Shown here piece by piece: positions 50,501 through 59,296 of a DNA stretch of 64,000 nt. The stretch covers positions 372,001-436,000 of the forward strand of contig NZ_BLIV01000004.1 in the NCBI RefSeq assembly GCF_009811755.1, written 5' to 3'. Every line of letters begins with the position of its first letter. The first letter of the stretch is position 1. The position numbers were made by a program, and so were the translations under genes. The notes beneath the pieces were generated by a model. It ran no database searches. It saw only the letters and a program-made list of their open reading frames with translations, and was not told the DNA's origin. The stretch comes from Roseobacter cerasinus. GTDB taxonomy: Bacteria > Pseudomonadota > Alphaproteobacteria > Rhodobacterales > Rhodobacteraceae.

Positions 50501-53500
50501 GGCAATGACAGCCTGGTGAGCGGCTCCGGTAACAACACCCTGCAAGGCGGGACCGGGAACGATACGCTGCAAGTGAACAGCAGCTCGACCGGTTTGCTGG
50601 ACGGGGGTGCCAACGACGACTTCTTTGATCTCAATGGCCAGTTCATCAATGGCGTCATCATCGGCGGCTCGGGCAACGATACGGTTGACATCATCGGGTC
50701 GAACTACTCAGGCACGAGTTTTGCGGGCATTGAGCAGACGCAGCTTTCCAACAGCGGCTCGGTCCAAGTTGATGCGGCGCAAGTCGCAAATCTGGGTGAT
50801 ATCACGCTTATCAACACCGCAAGCACCATTCGCGGGTTCTTCACCCTGAATGCGTTGGACGGCAATACGGCGGATTTCTCTAACCTGACCTTGCAGACGG
50901 ATGAAAGCCTGCTGATCACCTTGGTCAATCAGGTTGCCTCCACCACGGTTGACCTCACGGGCGCGACGGTCAACGGGACGGGCGAGATCGAGGTTCAGGG
51001 CAATTCACAGGCTAACCTGACTGCTCTGGGCAGTGCTGCGGACGACGTTCTGATCGGCTCCAGCGGCGATGACAGCCTTGTGGGCAACGGCGGCGGTGAT
51101 TTTATCAGGGGCGGAACCGGTCAGAACACGCTGGAGGGAGGTATCGGAAACGATACCCTCATACACGACGGTCAGGGGGCCAGCGAACTCGATGGTGGTG
51201 CAGACAACGACCTGATCGACCTCAACACCAGCCTTCAGAACGGCTCCGTCGACGGTGGTATGGGCACCGACACGCTGGAGCTGATCGGGTCCACCTACTC
51301 GGGCACCACCTTCGCGGGCATCGAGGTCGCCGAGATCGCCAACAACGGTACGGTCACGATTGATGCCGCGCAGGTGGCCAATCTGGGCGATATTTCGCTG
51401 ACCGGGGCTGCGGCGACAAATGGTTCCACGTTCAGCTTGTCGAATGCCGATGGCCAAATCGCGGATTTCAGCGGGCTGACGCTTTTGGCGGGTGAACGCC
51501 TGACGGTGAATTTCACCGGGCTGACGACCGGGGGCAGCACGACCGTCGATGTCTCGGGGGCGACCTTCGACGCGACCTCTGAAGTGATCATGAACGGGTC
51601 CAACGGGGATGAACTCTTCATCGCCAGCAGCGCGCTTGAGGACATCCGGGGCAACAGCGGCGTCGATACGGTCTCCTATCAGGCGTCCACCGTTGGGGTG
51701 AACGTCGATCTGGCAGCGCAGAGCGTGTCGGGCGGGTTCGCCGCAGGGGACACTATTTTCGGCATCGAGAATGTCATTGGATCCGCCGAGGATGACACGG
51801 TCACCTCAAGCCGCTTCGACAATGACTTCGATGGCGGCGACGGCACGGACGTTTTTATCCTCTCCGGCAATTTTGCGGACTACACCGTGGAGACCGTCGG
51901 GGCCGTGACAACGATCACGGACAACCGGAACATCTTCAACGATGACGGCGTCGATACGGTTCGAAATGTTGAGATTCTGCGCTTTGCGGATCAGGACGTT
52001 GTCATTGGTGTCGTGGACACGCCCACCATCTCTATCATCGCAGATACCGCGGATCTTGACGAAGGCGATGCGGGCACAACCAACTTCACCTTCACGGTCA
52101 ACCGTGTGGGCAACACCAGTGGCACGTCCAGCGTTGATTTTGCGGTCTCGGGCAATGGCCTCGCCAATTCGGCGGAGGCGTCGGACTTTGCAGGAGGGGT
52201 GTTCCCAACCGGCACGGTCACCTTCAACCCGGGCGAGGACACCGCAACGATCACGATTGAGGTGCAGGGTGACACCACCTTCGAGAGTGACGAGATCTTC
52301 GAAGTCACGCTCAGCAACCCCACCAATGCCGATATCTTGACGGCGGAGGCGAGCGGTACGATCAGTAACGACGATGTATCGGGATCGGAACTTGGTGTGA
52401 CCATGTTGTTGCGGCCCGGTCTCGGCAGTAACAGCAATGCGCTGGCCTTTGATGCGGCGGCCAACGAGCTTTTTGTGCTGAACTCTTCGAACGTCATCAC
52501 CGTGGTCGATGCCGACACCGGCCTGACCGTGCGGACCTTCAATGTGACGGGCGGATCCTCCTCTTTCGATCTTCAGATCGCACCCGAAGCGCTGACCATG
52601 GACGGCGTTGCGGTTCCGGCAGGCAGCCTGCTGGCCTTTGTCGGCACAAGCGGCGATATTCTGGCGCTGGATCCTGCCGATGGCACCGTGTTGGCAACCC
52701 TCGACACGAATCTACCTGCCGCTGGCCAGATCGTCGGTGGCACATACAACCCGGTGACAGACACGTTCTTCACCATCAACTTCACCAATCAGGAAGTTGC
52801 GGAAGTCGACCCGGCCACTGGGGCGATCCTGTCGACATTCGATCTCAACGATGTCCTGCCAAGCAATCTTGTCAATTTCGGCGACGTGGAGGCCGATCCG
52901 ACGACTGGTGATCTGATCTTTGTCGGCAGCAGCCGCAATGAGCTTGTGCGGATGACGCCAACAGGCGATTTGCTGGACATCATATCGCTTCCGCCAGGCG
53001 TGAATGCGCTCAGCGGTCTCGCTGTGGCCAGCCCCAGTGAGGCCTGGGTGGTCAGGACGCCCGGAGACATCTTCAAGCTCAGCCTGACCGATCCCGGCGC
53101 GCCTTTCGTCAGCCTGAGCCGGGCTCAGAGCGCGCGTAACGAGGGAGATGCGGGCGGAACGACCTTCAGCTTCTTTGTGAGCCTGTCAGAAGCGGCCGCT
53201 GGCGCGACCAGCATCGATTTTGAGGTGCGCCCTGTGGGCACAACCGCCACGGTCGAGGCTGACGATTTCGTGGGCGGCGTGTTCCCAACCGGCACGGTGA
53301 CTTTCCAGCCGGGCGATACCGGGGACACCATCGAAATTCAGGTGCAGGGTGACACCGTCTTTGAAGAGAACGAGACCTTCGAAATCGTTCTGACCGGCGG
53401 CACCGGTCTTGTCCTGCCGCTTGGCCCGTCTGTGCTGACCCAGCAGAGCACGATCACAAACGACGATGTCTCGACCACGCCTGCGACCGTCTTCAGCACC

Positions 53501-56500
53501 TTTGACCCAACCGAGATCACCGGGCAGCTTGTGGGTCTGGCGCATGATGGCGATGCTGGCGAAGTCTTTGCCTATGGCGCAAATGATGCCGTGATCAACG
53601 TCTATGCGGAGGATGGCACCTTCCTGCGCGCGATCACCAACCCCAATATCTCGTCTTACGGCGATCTGGATGTTGCGCCGCAGGCCTTCATGCTGAATGG
53701 CACCAATGTGCCAGCAGGCAGCCTGCTTTACAGCAACGGGTCGGATACCGTCGTAGAGGTCTTCGCGCTTGACCCGTCTGACGGGACTGTGATTGCCAGC
53801 GTGGCGACCGGCCTGCCAGCTGGTCGCGGGATCGGCATGACGTTCAATCCCTTCACTGGCAATCTGATCCTTCTGGACTTCGCGACCGATGATCTGATTG
53901 AGATCAACCCGGCGGATGGCTCAATTCTGAGCACGCTGGACCTCAACCAGTTTGGGTTCATCACCAGCTTTGGTGACGTGGATATTGACCCAACCAATGG
54001 CGATATTCTTGTGGTCGGCTCGCCGGAGACAACGATCCTGCGTCTCAGCCCTACCTTCGAGGTATTGGACGAGATCAGCCTGCCAGCCGCGGTGCCGAAC
54101 AACCTGTCCGGCCTTGCAATGATCGACGGAAACTCCGCCTTCGTGTCCGAAGTATCGGGCGAGATCACGCGGCTGCAATTCTTCGACCCGGCCACCTTCC
54201 CGACGGCGGTGGATGATACCATCGTCACGGATGAAGACACCGTGGGCATGGTCAATGTGATCACCGGCCCCGGTGCCGATACGGATCCAGAGGGTGATCC
54301 GCTGACTGTCATCGATGCGCGGGATCAGAACGGGGTGAACATCCTGCTGGGCACCGACGATTCAATTGCCGGTGGCGGCACGATCAACATCTCCGCCAAT
54401 GGCGATGTGAGCTATGATCCGACCGGAACCTTCCAGTTCCTCGACGATGGCGAAAGCCGCGATCTCTTCATCACCTACACTGTCTCCGATGGAAACGGCG
54501 GCACGGATGAGGGACGGCTGGATATCACGATCAACGGTGAGAACGACGCTCCCACCATCCAGGCCACACAGACCCGCAATATCTTCGAGAACAACACCGG
54601 AGTGGGCTTTGTCGGCGGCAGCGATGTGGACGGCGACGCGCTGATCTGGAGCATCTCGGGCGGGGCCGATGCGGCACTCTTCGATATCAACAGCAGCAAC
54701 GGAAACCTGACCTTCCTCGCGCCACCAGACTTCGAAGCACCGGGCGATGATGATGGCGACAATAGTTATGAAGTCGAGGTCAGCGTTACGGACGGGGATG
54801 AGACCACGACGTCGCTGCTCACCGTCAACGTGCTCAACGTGGTCGAAGACCGCACCATCTCCATCGGCAACGTCTCCCTCAGCGAGGGCGACGCAGGCAC
54901 CACCATCTTCAGCTTCAATATCTCTCTGAACGAAGCCGCGATCAGCGATGTGACCTTCGACGCGGTGATCACGCCAGTGGATGCCGACGCCAATGACTTC
55001 GCGCCCGGCACCCAGCTGAACACGGGCATTCCGCTGACCATCTCAGCGGGGCAGCTCTCCACCACCTTCGAGGTTGAGATCCAGGGTGACACGCTGGCGG
55101 AACTGTCCGAGACCTTCAATGTCACGCTGGAGAATATCGTTGGCGCGGATGCGGGCGATGTCTCGGGCATTGGCGTCATCGTGAATGATGATGGCAGCAA
55201 TACCCCACCTGCTGCCGTCAATGATACGCCGACGACGGACGAAGACGAAGCGGTCAGCGGCAATGTGCTCGATAATGACACCGACGACGATGGCGATGAT
55301 CTGGATGTGACCCTGATCGCGGATGTGTCGGACGGTGTGCTGGAGCTGAATGAGGAAACCGGTGCCTTCACCTACACGCCGAATGCCGATTTCAATGGGC
55401 AGGACAGCTTTGTCTATGAGGTCTCCGACGGCAATGGCGGCACTGATCAGGCGACGGTGACCATCACGGTGAACCCGGTCAATGATGACCCGACCGCAAA
55501 TGATGACACAGGCTTTGCCACCGGTTTCGAAACAGCGCTCGACATCAACCAGGGCGCACTGACCGCCAATGACGACGATGGCGACCCCGAAGTGGTGCAG
55601 CCGCTCACGGTGGACTCCGTGACCGCGATTTCCGGCGGTACGGTCAGTCTGCTTGCAGGTGTGATCACCTTCACCCCCGCCGCAGGTTTCACCGGCACCG
55701 CGCAGTTCAGCTATGATCTGGATGACGGCAACGGCGGCACCGACACGGCAACCGTCAGCGTCGATGTGGGGGAACAGCCCAACCGCGCACCAGTTGCGGT
55801 CGACGATGCGGATGAGGCGACCGAAGATAGCGGTGTTACCTTCAATCTGTTGGACAACGACAGCGACCCGGACAGCGACCCAATCGAGGTGAACGAGGTG
55901 CGCGACTCCGCGGACAACGTGATCCCCTTCGATGTGGAAACTGACCTGCCCGAAGGCGGCACGGTGATTGTCTCGCGTGACGGCACAGTTGTCTTCGACC
56001 CGGATGGAGACTTTGAGGCTTTGGGTGATAACCCGGCGCCCGAGGCTCCCGAAGCGGAGGTGCAGCTCAGCTACACGGCTGTGGAAGACACCGATGATGC
56101 GCTGGTCAGCAACTCGGCTGACGTGACCATCGGGGTGCGGGGTATCAATGATGCACCGGTGGCGGCTGACTTCGAGGTCACGACCGATGAAGACGTGGCC
56201 ATTGCGATCCCGGTTCTGGCGAATGTGACCGATGCCGAAGGCGATGATCTCGACATCGAGTTTGACATCGACCCGGCGGTTGGTTCGATTGTCTTTGACG
56301 ATGGGCAATTCATCTTCACACCTGCAGAGGATGTGAACGGTGACTTCGACATCACCTACACGGCAACCGACCCTTCGGGTGCGGTGTCGAATGAGGGCAC
56401 GATCAGTCTTGTGATCGACGCGGTGAATGATGACCCGATTGCCAATGATGACACGGGTCTTTCGACTGACTTCAACACACCGCTGACCATCCAACCTGCG

Positions 56501-58051
56501 ACGCTGCTCACCAATGACGACGATGGCGACCCGGAGGTGGATCAACCCCTCTCGATCCAGAGCGTCACAGCGATCTCAGGCGGGACGGTGCAGTTGGTCA
56601 ATGGCGATGTGGTCTTCACACCGACCAGTGGCTTCAACGGCACGGCGCAGTTCAGCTATGTGCTAAGCGATGGCAACGGCGGCACCGATACGGCGACCGT
56701 CAGCGTCGATGTGGGCGAACAGCCGAACCGCGCGCCAGTGGCCGAGGATGACGAAGCCGCGACGGATGAGGACACCTCCGTCACGTTCAATCTGCTGGGC
56801 AACGATGACGACCCCGATGGCGATCCAATCGAGGTCAATGAAGTCCGCGACTCCGCGGATAACGTGATCCCCTTCGACGTGGAAACCGATGTCCCGGAAG
56901 GCGGCACCGTGATCGTGTCACGTGACGGCACGGTGGTGTTCAACCCGGATGGTGATTTCGAGGGCCTGCCTGACAACCCGGCGCCGCAAGATCCAGAAGC
57001 GGAGGTGCAACTGACCTACACGGTCATCGAAGACACCGATGAAGCGCTCCTCAGCGACCCGGCCACCGTCACCATCGGGGTGCGCGGCGTGAATGACGCG
57101 CCTGTTGCGGGTGTTGTTGAGGCGAGTGTCAGCGAGGATGACGGGGCGCTCAGCGTGAACCTGCTGGAGGGTGCGTTGGACGTGGATGGGGGTGCGTTGA
57201 GTGTCATTGGCGCCTCCGTGATCGCCAGCGACGGGCGGGATCTGTCGGGCATCGCGTCGGTGGTGGGCAACAGTCTCAACCTCACGCCTGCGGGCAATTT
57301 CGAGGATCTGAACGTGGGCGAGAGCGTCGAGTTGACTGTGACCTACAGCATCTTTGATGGCAGTGACGCCACGCCAACAACGGCGACGGTCACGGTGAAC
57401 GGCGTGAACGACGCACCCGAGCTTGACCCGGCAGGACCCTTCCAGGTCATCGAGAACACCACCGACGTTGCGGACCTCTCGGCCACGGATGTGGATGACA
57501 CCGATCTGATCTTCTCGATCACGGGCGGGGATGATTCGGCACTCTTCGACATCACCGATGATGGCGGGCTCAGCTTCAAATCCGCGCCTGATTTCGAGGC
57601 ACCGGGCGACGTTGGCGGCGACAATACCTATCAAGTCGAGGTCACTGTTTCCGACGGCGACAAGACCGACAGCCAGCTTGTCACGGTCGAGGTCACCAAT
57701 GATCCGAGCGATGATGAGACCGGCCTGCCAGTGGTCGAAGGCACCTCCGGCTTCGACTATCTGATCGGCACCGCAGAGGATGAGATCATCCAGACCAAGG
57801 GTGGCCCCATTGACTTTGCCTTTGGTGGCGGCGGCGCGGATGTCTTTGAATTTGCGGATGAATTGTCCAATGGCGTGGTCGAGACGGACTACATCCTCGA
57901 CTTCTTTGAGGACGATACGCTGGAGCTGAACGGGGGTGAGATCACTGGCGTCTCGGTCTTTGCTGGCACCACCTATCTGACCGTCGGCGAGGACGGAGAC
58001 ATGATCATCCTGCAGGGCTATCAGGACGACAATCTGTTCAATCTGGCCTGA
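47561..58051 (+). CDS. giant RTX-type exported adhesin/matrix protein (3,496 residues)
   Basis: Start ATG 47561 with GGGGGC upstream; no Sec signal, as expected for type I secretion. Residues about 14-1375: RTX-like modules (GGAGNDTL, GGLGDDS calcium-binding nonapeptides) between beta-strand segments. Calx-beta domains at about 1488-1606, 1848-1970 and 2431-2545. Propeller-like segments at about 1610-1847 and 1974-2214, then cadherin/VCBS-like domains (NDAP, DEDT, VSDGNGGTD) to about 3380. The C-terminus (57726-58048) is GTSGFDYLIGTAEDEI, a GGGGADVF turn, and an acidic/aliphatic tail DNLFNLA, consistent with a T1SS signal. No T1SS genes are adjacent. Likely a calcium-stabilised cell-surface or biofilm protein; enzymatic activity not evident. 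Confidence 0.93.
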   Translation: MANLTNADRVVNGLVTDLIGTANDDVITISSGFLLGGTTTGLIDGLGGNDILQLASSVLTDVTIANIEATELTNTGQNRIEADQIANLGVLTLTGSAATNFGSIRLEGDDGDVADFSGLVLTDGQELAVSNFFGTGQMIVADFSGASFSGSAFIDYDGNNANDDVTGGSGNDQINGNGGDDTLRGGLGDDSLSGGSGANQLFGQGGNDTLISNTTANGSSLDGGADNDRIEVSSTLNNATIEGGTGNDTLSLVSANLTGTTISGIENTELANNGQMRIDAEQIINLGAISLTGAAVTNGGFIRLEGSDGDTADFSNLTLQDGEELDVDNFFGTGQSIIADFSGATFNGDSFIDYDGNNADDDITGGTGDDEINGNNGDDTLRGGLGDDSINGGAGANQLFGEGGNDTLISSSNANGSSLDGGADDDRIEVSSTLNNATIEGGAGNDTLSLVSANLIGTTISGIENTELANNGQMRIDAEQIANLGAISLTGAAVTFGGFIRLEGQSGDMADFSNLTLQDGEELDVDNNFGTGQTIIADFSGATFNGDSFIDYDGNNADDDITGGTGDDEMNGNNGDDTLRGGLGDDSLNGGAGANQLLGQGGNDTLIANSNGSGSSLDGGAENDRIEVTSTLQNSTIEGGAGNDTLALASANLAGTTISGIENTELTNSGIQSIDADQIANLGAISLTSSAITFGGSIRLLGQSGDAADFSGVTLLNDEELNVSTSLATGVTISADFSGGTFNGNSFIDFDGSNSNESVVGGSGDDELTGNNGDDTLEGGAGNDTLDGGTGNNTLRGGLGNDSLVLTTSSGLADGGEDDDIIDINSTFTGSAVVGGLGTDTLELIGVNLSGTTFSGIEQTFIENSGVVTIDANQVENLGAIDLTLSAITFGATIRLDDSASQTADFSSLTLDAGERINIDFLAQPPGSEATVDLSLATFGAGSGANVGSFTGNIDMTVLSGSGDDTLRGNAGDDSLVGNAGNDSLVSGSGNNTLQGGTGNDTLQVNSSSTGLLDGGANDDFFDLNGQFINGVIIGGSGNDTVDIIGSNYSGTSFAGIEQTQLSNSGSVQVDAAQVANLGDITLINTASTIRGFFTLNALDGNTADFSNLTLQTDESLLITLVNQVASTTVDLTGATVNGTGEIEVQGNSQANLTALGSAADDVLIGSSGDDSLVGNGGGDFIRGGTGQNTLEGGIGNDTLIHDGQGASELDGGADNDLIDLNTSLQNGSVDGGMGTDTLELIGSTYSGTTFAGIEVAEIANNGTVTIDAAQVANLGDISLTGAAATNGSTFSLSNADGQIADFSGLTLLAGERLTVNFTGLTTGGSTTVDVSGATFDATSEVIMNGSNGDELFIASSALEDIRGNSGVDTVSYQASTVGVNVDLAAQSVSGGFAAGDTIFGIENVIGSAEDDTVTSSRFDNDFDGGDGTDVFILSGNFADYTVETVGAVTTITDNRNIFNDDGVDTVRNVEILRFADQDVVIGVVDTPTISIIADTADLDEGDAGTTNFTFTVNRVGNTSGTSSVDFAVSGNGLANSAEASDFAGGVFPTGTVTFNPGEDTATITIEVQGDTTFESDEIFEVTLSNPTNADILTAEASGTISNDDVSGSELGVTMLLRPGLGSNSNALAFDAAANELFVLNSSNVITVVDADTGLTVRTFNVTGGSSSFDLQIAPEALTMDGVAVPAGSLLAFVGTSGDILALDPADGTVLATLDTNLPAAGQIVGGTYNPVTDTFFTINFTNQEVAEVDPATGAILSTFDLNDVLPSNLVNFGDVEADPTTGDLIFVGSSRNELVRMTPTGDLLDIISLPPGVNALSGLAVASPSEAWVVRTPGDIFKLSLTDPGAPFVSLSRAQSARNEGDAGGTTFSFFVSLSEAAAGATSIDFEVRPVGTTATVEADDFVGGVFPTGTVTFQPGDTGDTIEIQVQGDTVFEENETFEIVLTGGTGLVLPLGPSVLTQQSTITNDDVSTTPATVFSTFDPTEITGQLVGLAHDGDAGEVFAYGANDAVINVYAEDGTFLRAITNPNISSYGDLDVAPQAFMLNGTNVPAGSLLYSNGSDTVVEVFALDPSDGTVIASVATGLPAGRGIGMTFNPFTGNLILLDFATDDLIEINPADGSILSTLDLNQFGFITSFGDVDIDPTNGDILVVGSPETTILRLSPTFEVLDEISLPAAVPNNLSGLAMIDGNSAFVSEVSGEITRLQFFDPATFPTAVDDTIVTDEDTVGMVNVITGPGADTDPEGDPLTVIDARDQNGVNILLGTDDSIAGGGTINISANGDVSYDPTGTFQFLDDGESRDLFITYTVSDGNGGTDEGRLDITINGENDAPTIQATQTRNIFENNTGVGFVGGSDVDGDALIWSISGGADAALFDINSSNGNLTFLAPPDFEAPGDDDGDNSYEVEVSVTDGDETTTSLLTVNVLNVVEDRTISIGNVSLSEGDAGTTIFSFNISLNEAAISDVTFDAVITPVDADANDFAPGTQLNTGIPLTISAGQLSTTFEVEIQGDTLAELSETFNVTLENIVGADAGDVSGIGVIVNDDGSNTPPAAVNDTPTTDEDEAVSGNVLDNDTDDDGDDLDVTLIADVSDGVLELNEETGAFTYTPNADFNGQDSFVYEVSDGNGGTDQATVTITVNPVNDDPTANDDTGFATGFETALDINQGALTANDDDGDPEVVQPLTVDSVTAISGGTVSLLAGVITFTPAAGFTGTAQFSYDLDDGNGGTDTATVSVDVGEQPNRAPVAVDDADEATEDSGVTFNLLDNDSDPDSDPIEVNEVRDSADNVIPFDVETDLPEGGTVIVSRDGTVVFDPDGDFEALGDNPAPEAPEAEVQLSYTAVEDTDDALVSNSADVTIGVRGINDAPVAADFEVTTDEDVAIAIPVLANVTDAEGDDLDIEFDIDPAVGSIVFDDGQFIFTPAEDVNGDFDITYTATDPSGAVSNEGTISLVIDAVNDDPIANDDTGLSTDFNTPLTIQPATLLTNDDDGDPEVDQPLSIQSVTAISGGTVQLVNGDVVFTPTSGFNGTAQFSYVLSDGNGGTDTATVSVDVGEQPNRAPVAEDDEAATDEDTSVTFNLLGNDDDPDGDPIEVNEVRDSADNVIPFDVETDVPEGGTVIVSRDGTVVFNPDGDFEGLPDNPAPQDPEAEVQLTYTVIEDTDEALLSDPATVTIGVRGVNDAPVAGVVEASVSEDDGALSVNLLEGALDVDGGALSVIGASVIASDGRDLSGIASVVGNSLNLTPAGNFEDLNVGESVELTVTYSIFDGSDATPTTATVTVNGVNDAPELDPAGPFQVIENTTDVADLSATDVDDTDLIFSITGGDDSALFDITDDGGLSFKSAPDFEAPGDVGGDNTYQVEVTVSDGDKTDSQLVTVEVTNDPSDDETGLPVVEGTSGFDYLIGTAEDEIIQTKGGPIDFAFGGGGADVFEFADELSNGVVETDYILDFFEDDTLELNGGEITGVSVFAGTTYLTVGEDGDMIILQGYQDDNLFNLA
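47657..51660 (+). repeat. 594-bp (198-residue) tandem coding repeats in the giant gene
   Basis: The landmark FIDYDG/FIDFDG codons recur at 48017, 48611, 49205 and 49799, exactly 594 bases apart. Each unit holds a GGxGxD block, a SLDGGAxxDRIEV segment, an IEN-TEL strand and an ADFSxxTL-ADFSGATF pair. Two or more further units to about 51660 are shorter or longer and more diverged. Differences between the second and third units fall mostly at third codon positions. Confidence 0.85.
55481..57100 (+). repeat. 945-bp internal duplication in the cadherin/VCBS-like part
   Basis: The block starting AATGATGACCCGA at 55481 recurs at 56426, 945 bases (315 residues) later; the second copy is incomplete, ending near 57100. 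Both copies contain SVTAISGGTV, DVGEQPNRAPVA, EVNEVRDSADNVIPFDVETD and PEGGTVIVSRDGTVVF, almost unchanged in protein sequence. Confidence 0.85.
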
Positions 58052-58154
58052 TAGGATGTGACAATGGTTAACGTGGGATTTATCATGTTGAGGTTCACCG
58101 CGAGGACACATGCGCGGCGCGCCGTGACGGACAGGGACTAAGGGGATAGAAGGT

Positions 58155-58685
58155 ATGCATTTTTTCAAGCAACTCATCGCAGCGGCGGCCATCAGCCTTG
58201 GCGGCATGGCCTCTGCGGCCACGATCACGGACAACGATCCGACGCTGACACTGGGCGCCCAGATCGATAGCTTTGCGGGGGCGCAATTTGTGCCGATTGG
58301 GCCATCGATCATCGTGCCGCCACAGCTGCCGCTGCCGCCAAAGACACTCTTGCTCGCGGGCACGCCGTTTTCGCTGTTTTACGCGGATCCAGCCTCGAAC
58401 ACGGAGATTGCGGGCACGCAGATCACCATGGCCGAAGGACCGGGGTTTCTCGAAGTGCTCTTCGATGTGGTGGACCCTGACACGGTGGTCCCAACCGGAG
58501 AGCTGGTGCTGGCGGAGTTCATCTTTGACGCTCCGACGGGTACGTTACCGCCTATCATAGGCACGCTGACCCTCTTTGAGGTAGATCGTGAGGCGGTGGA
58601 CGTGATCCCGCTGCCCGCGGGCCTGCCGCTCTTGCTCACAGGTCTTGCCGGCATCGCACTCCTGCGGAGACGCAATCGCGCCTGA
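58155..58685 (+). CDS. VPLPA-CTERM sorting-domain protein
   Basis: 176 residues. Signal peptide HFFKQLIAAAAISLGGMASA (cut before ATITDND). C-terminal sorting signal: IPLPAGLPLLLTGLAGIALL at about residues 151-170, then RRRNRA. This tripartite motif (VPLPA-like, hydrophobic helix, Arg cluster) is recognised by an exosortase-type enzyme in Rhodobacteraceae that process extracellular-matrix proteins. No exosortase gene lies in the window. The middle (LVLAEFIFDAPTGTLPPIIG) is an uncharacterised beta-rich domain. It sits 103 bases after the giant RTX gene, suggesting a common surface or matrix context. Confidence 0.88.
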   Translation: MHFFKQLIAAAAISLGGMASAATITDNDPTLTLGAQIDSFAGAQFVPIGPSIIVPPQLPLPPKTLLLAGTPFSLFYADPASNTEIAGTQITMAEGPGFLEVLFDVVDPDTVVPTGELVLAEFIFDAPTGTLPPIIGTLTLFEVDREAVDVIPLPAGLPLLLTGLAGIALLRRRNRA

Positions 58686-58706
58686 ACCGCAGGCAGATTA
58701 CAAATG

Positions 58707-58737
58707 AAAGGCGTGGCCATGGAGCCGCGCCTTTTTT
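58707..58737 (+). terminator. rho-independent terminator after the VPLPA-CTERM gene
   Basis: Stem AAAGGCG-T-GGC / GCC-G-CGCCTTT (11 pairs with one T-G) around CATGGA, continuing into a run of six T. It begins 22 bases after the stop. Confidence 0.8.
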
Positions 58738-58789
58738 GCGTTTCATCAGCAAAGAGTAAGACGCTCAAAGAGCGGTCACCCGCTTGGCG

Positions 58790-59296
58790 TCACCACTCGT
58801 AGAGTTCCATGACATCTGCAGCGACCGTATAACCGGTGTCCGCCAGTTCGGTGCTCTGCATCTCGGTGCGCAGCGTACCCGTGACCCAGACCGCATCCCA
58901 AAGGTTGCCGCCAAGCCACGGCGTCTTGGAGGTCACGAAGATCAGCTGATTGGGCGGTGGCGGCGGCACGTGAATGCAGGCGCCGACATAGGGCACAAGC
59001 ATGAATTCCGAAACACCGTTCGATCCAAGCTCCATCGGAATGATGTAGCCGGGCATGCGCACATAGGCACCGTCCAGTGCTTCGTTCAGCTTTGTGGCGT
59101 TCTCGTCGTAGATCGGGTTCCAGGTGTCGTTGACCACATCGATCTCACCTTCGCCGATGATTTCCCCGTAAGGAACCCCTGGCGGGATCAGATCGTCCCA
59201 GGCCACGTTGCGAGGTGCGGTTGCGCGCACCGGTCCAGTCAGGGCCAGGCCCGCCAGCCCGCTCATGATCATATGTCTGCGTGTCAGGATCATCAT
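58790..59296 (-). CDS. exported DUF3299 protein
   Basis: 168 residues. N-terminal export signal MILTRRHMIMSGLAGLALTG, cut near VRATAP. The rest is a DUF3299 domain: WDDLIPPGVPYGEIIGEGEI, YVRMPGYIIPMELGSNGVSE and LVPYVGACIHVPPPPPNQLI with a Cys-x-His in the last segment. Function of the family is not established. It overlaps the upstream FtsX-type permease gene by four bases in a zinc-type operon, so a periplasmic role in metal delivery with the transporter is the natural hypothesis. Confidence 0.88.
   Translation of the reverse strand: MMILTRRHMIMSGLAGLALTGPVRATAPRNVAWDDLIPPGVPYGEIIGEGEIDVVNDTWNPIYDENATKLNEALDGAYVRMPGYIIPMELGSNGVSEFMLVPYVGACIHVPPPPPNQLIFVTSKTPWLGGNLWDAVWVTGTLRTEMQSTELADTGYTVAADVMELYEW

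Noticed and set aside
47657-51660. Possible CRISPR or satellite-like array
   Set aside because: Repeats are 594 bases, in frame and coding, with no short repeat-spacer structure.
55043-58363. Two open frames of about 500 codons opposite the giant RTX gene
   Set aside because: They mirror the coding repeats of the plus-strand protein; their own repeat pattern is a by-product.
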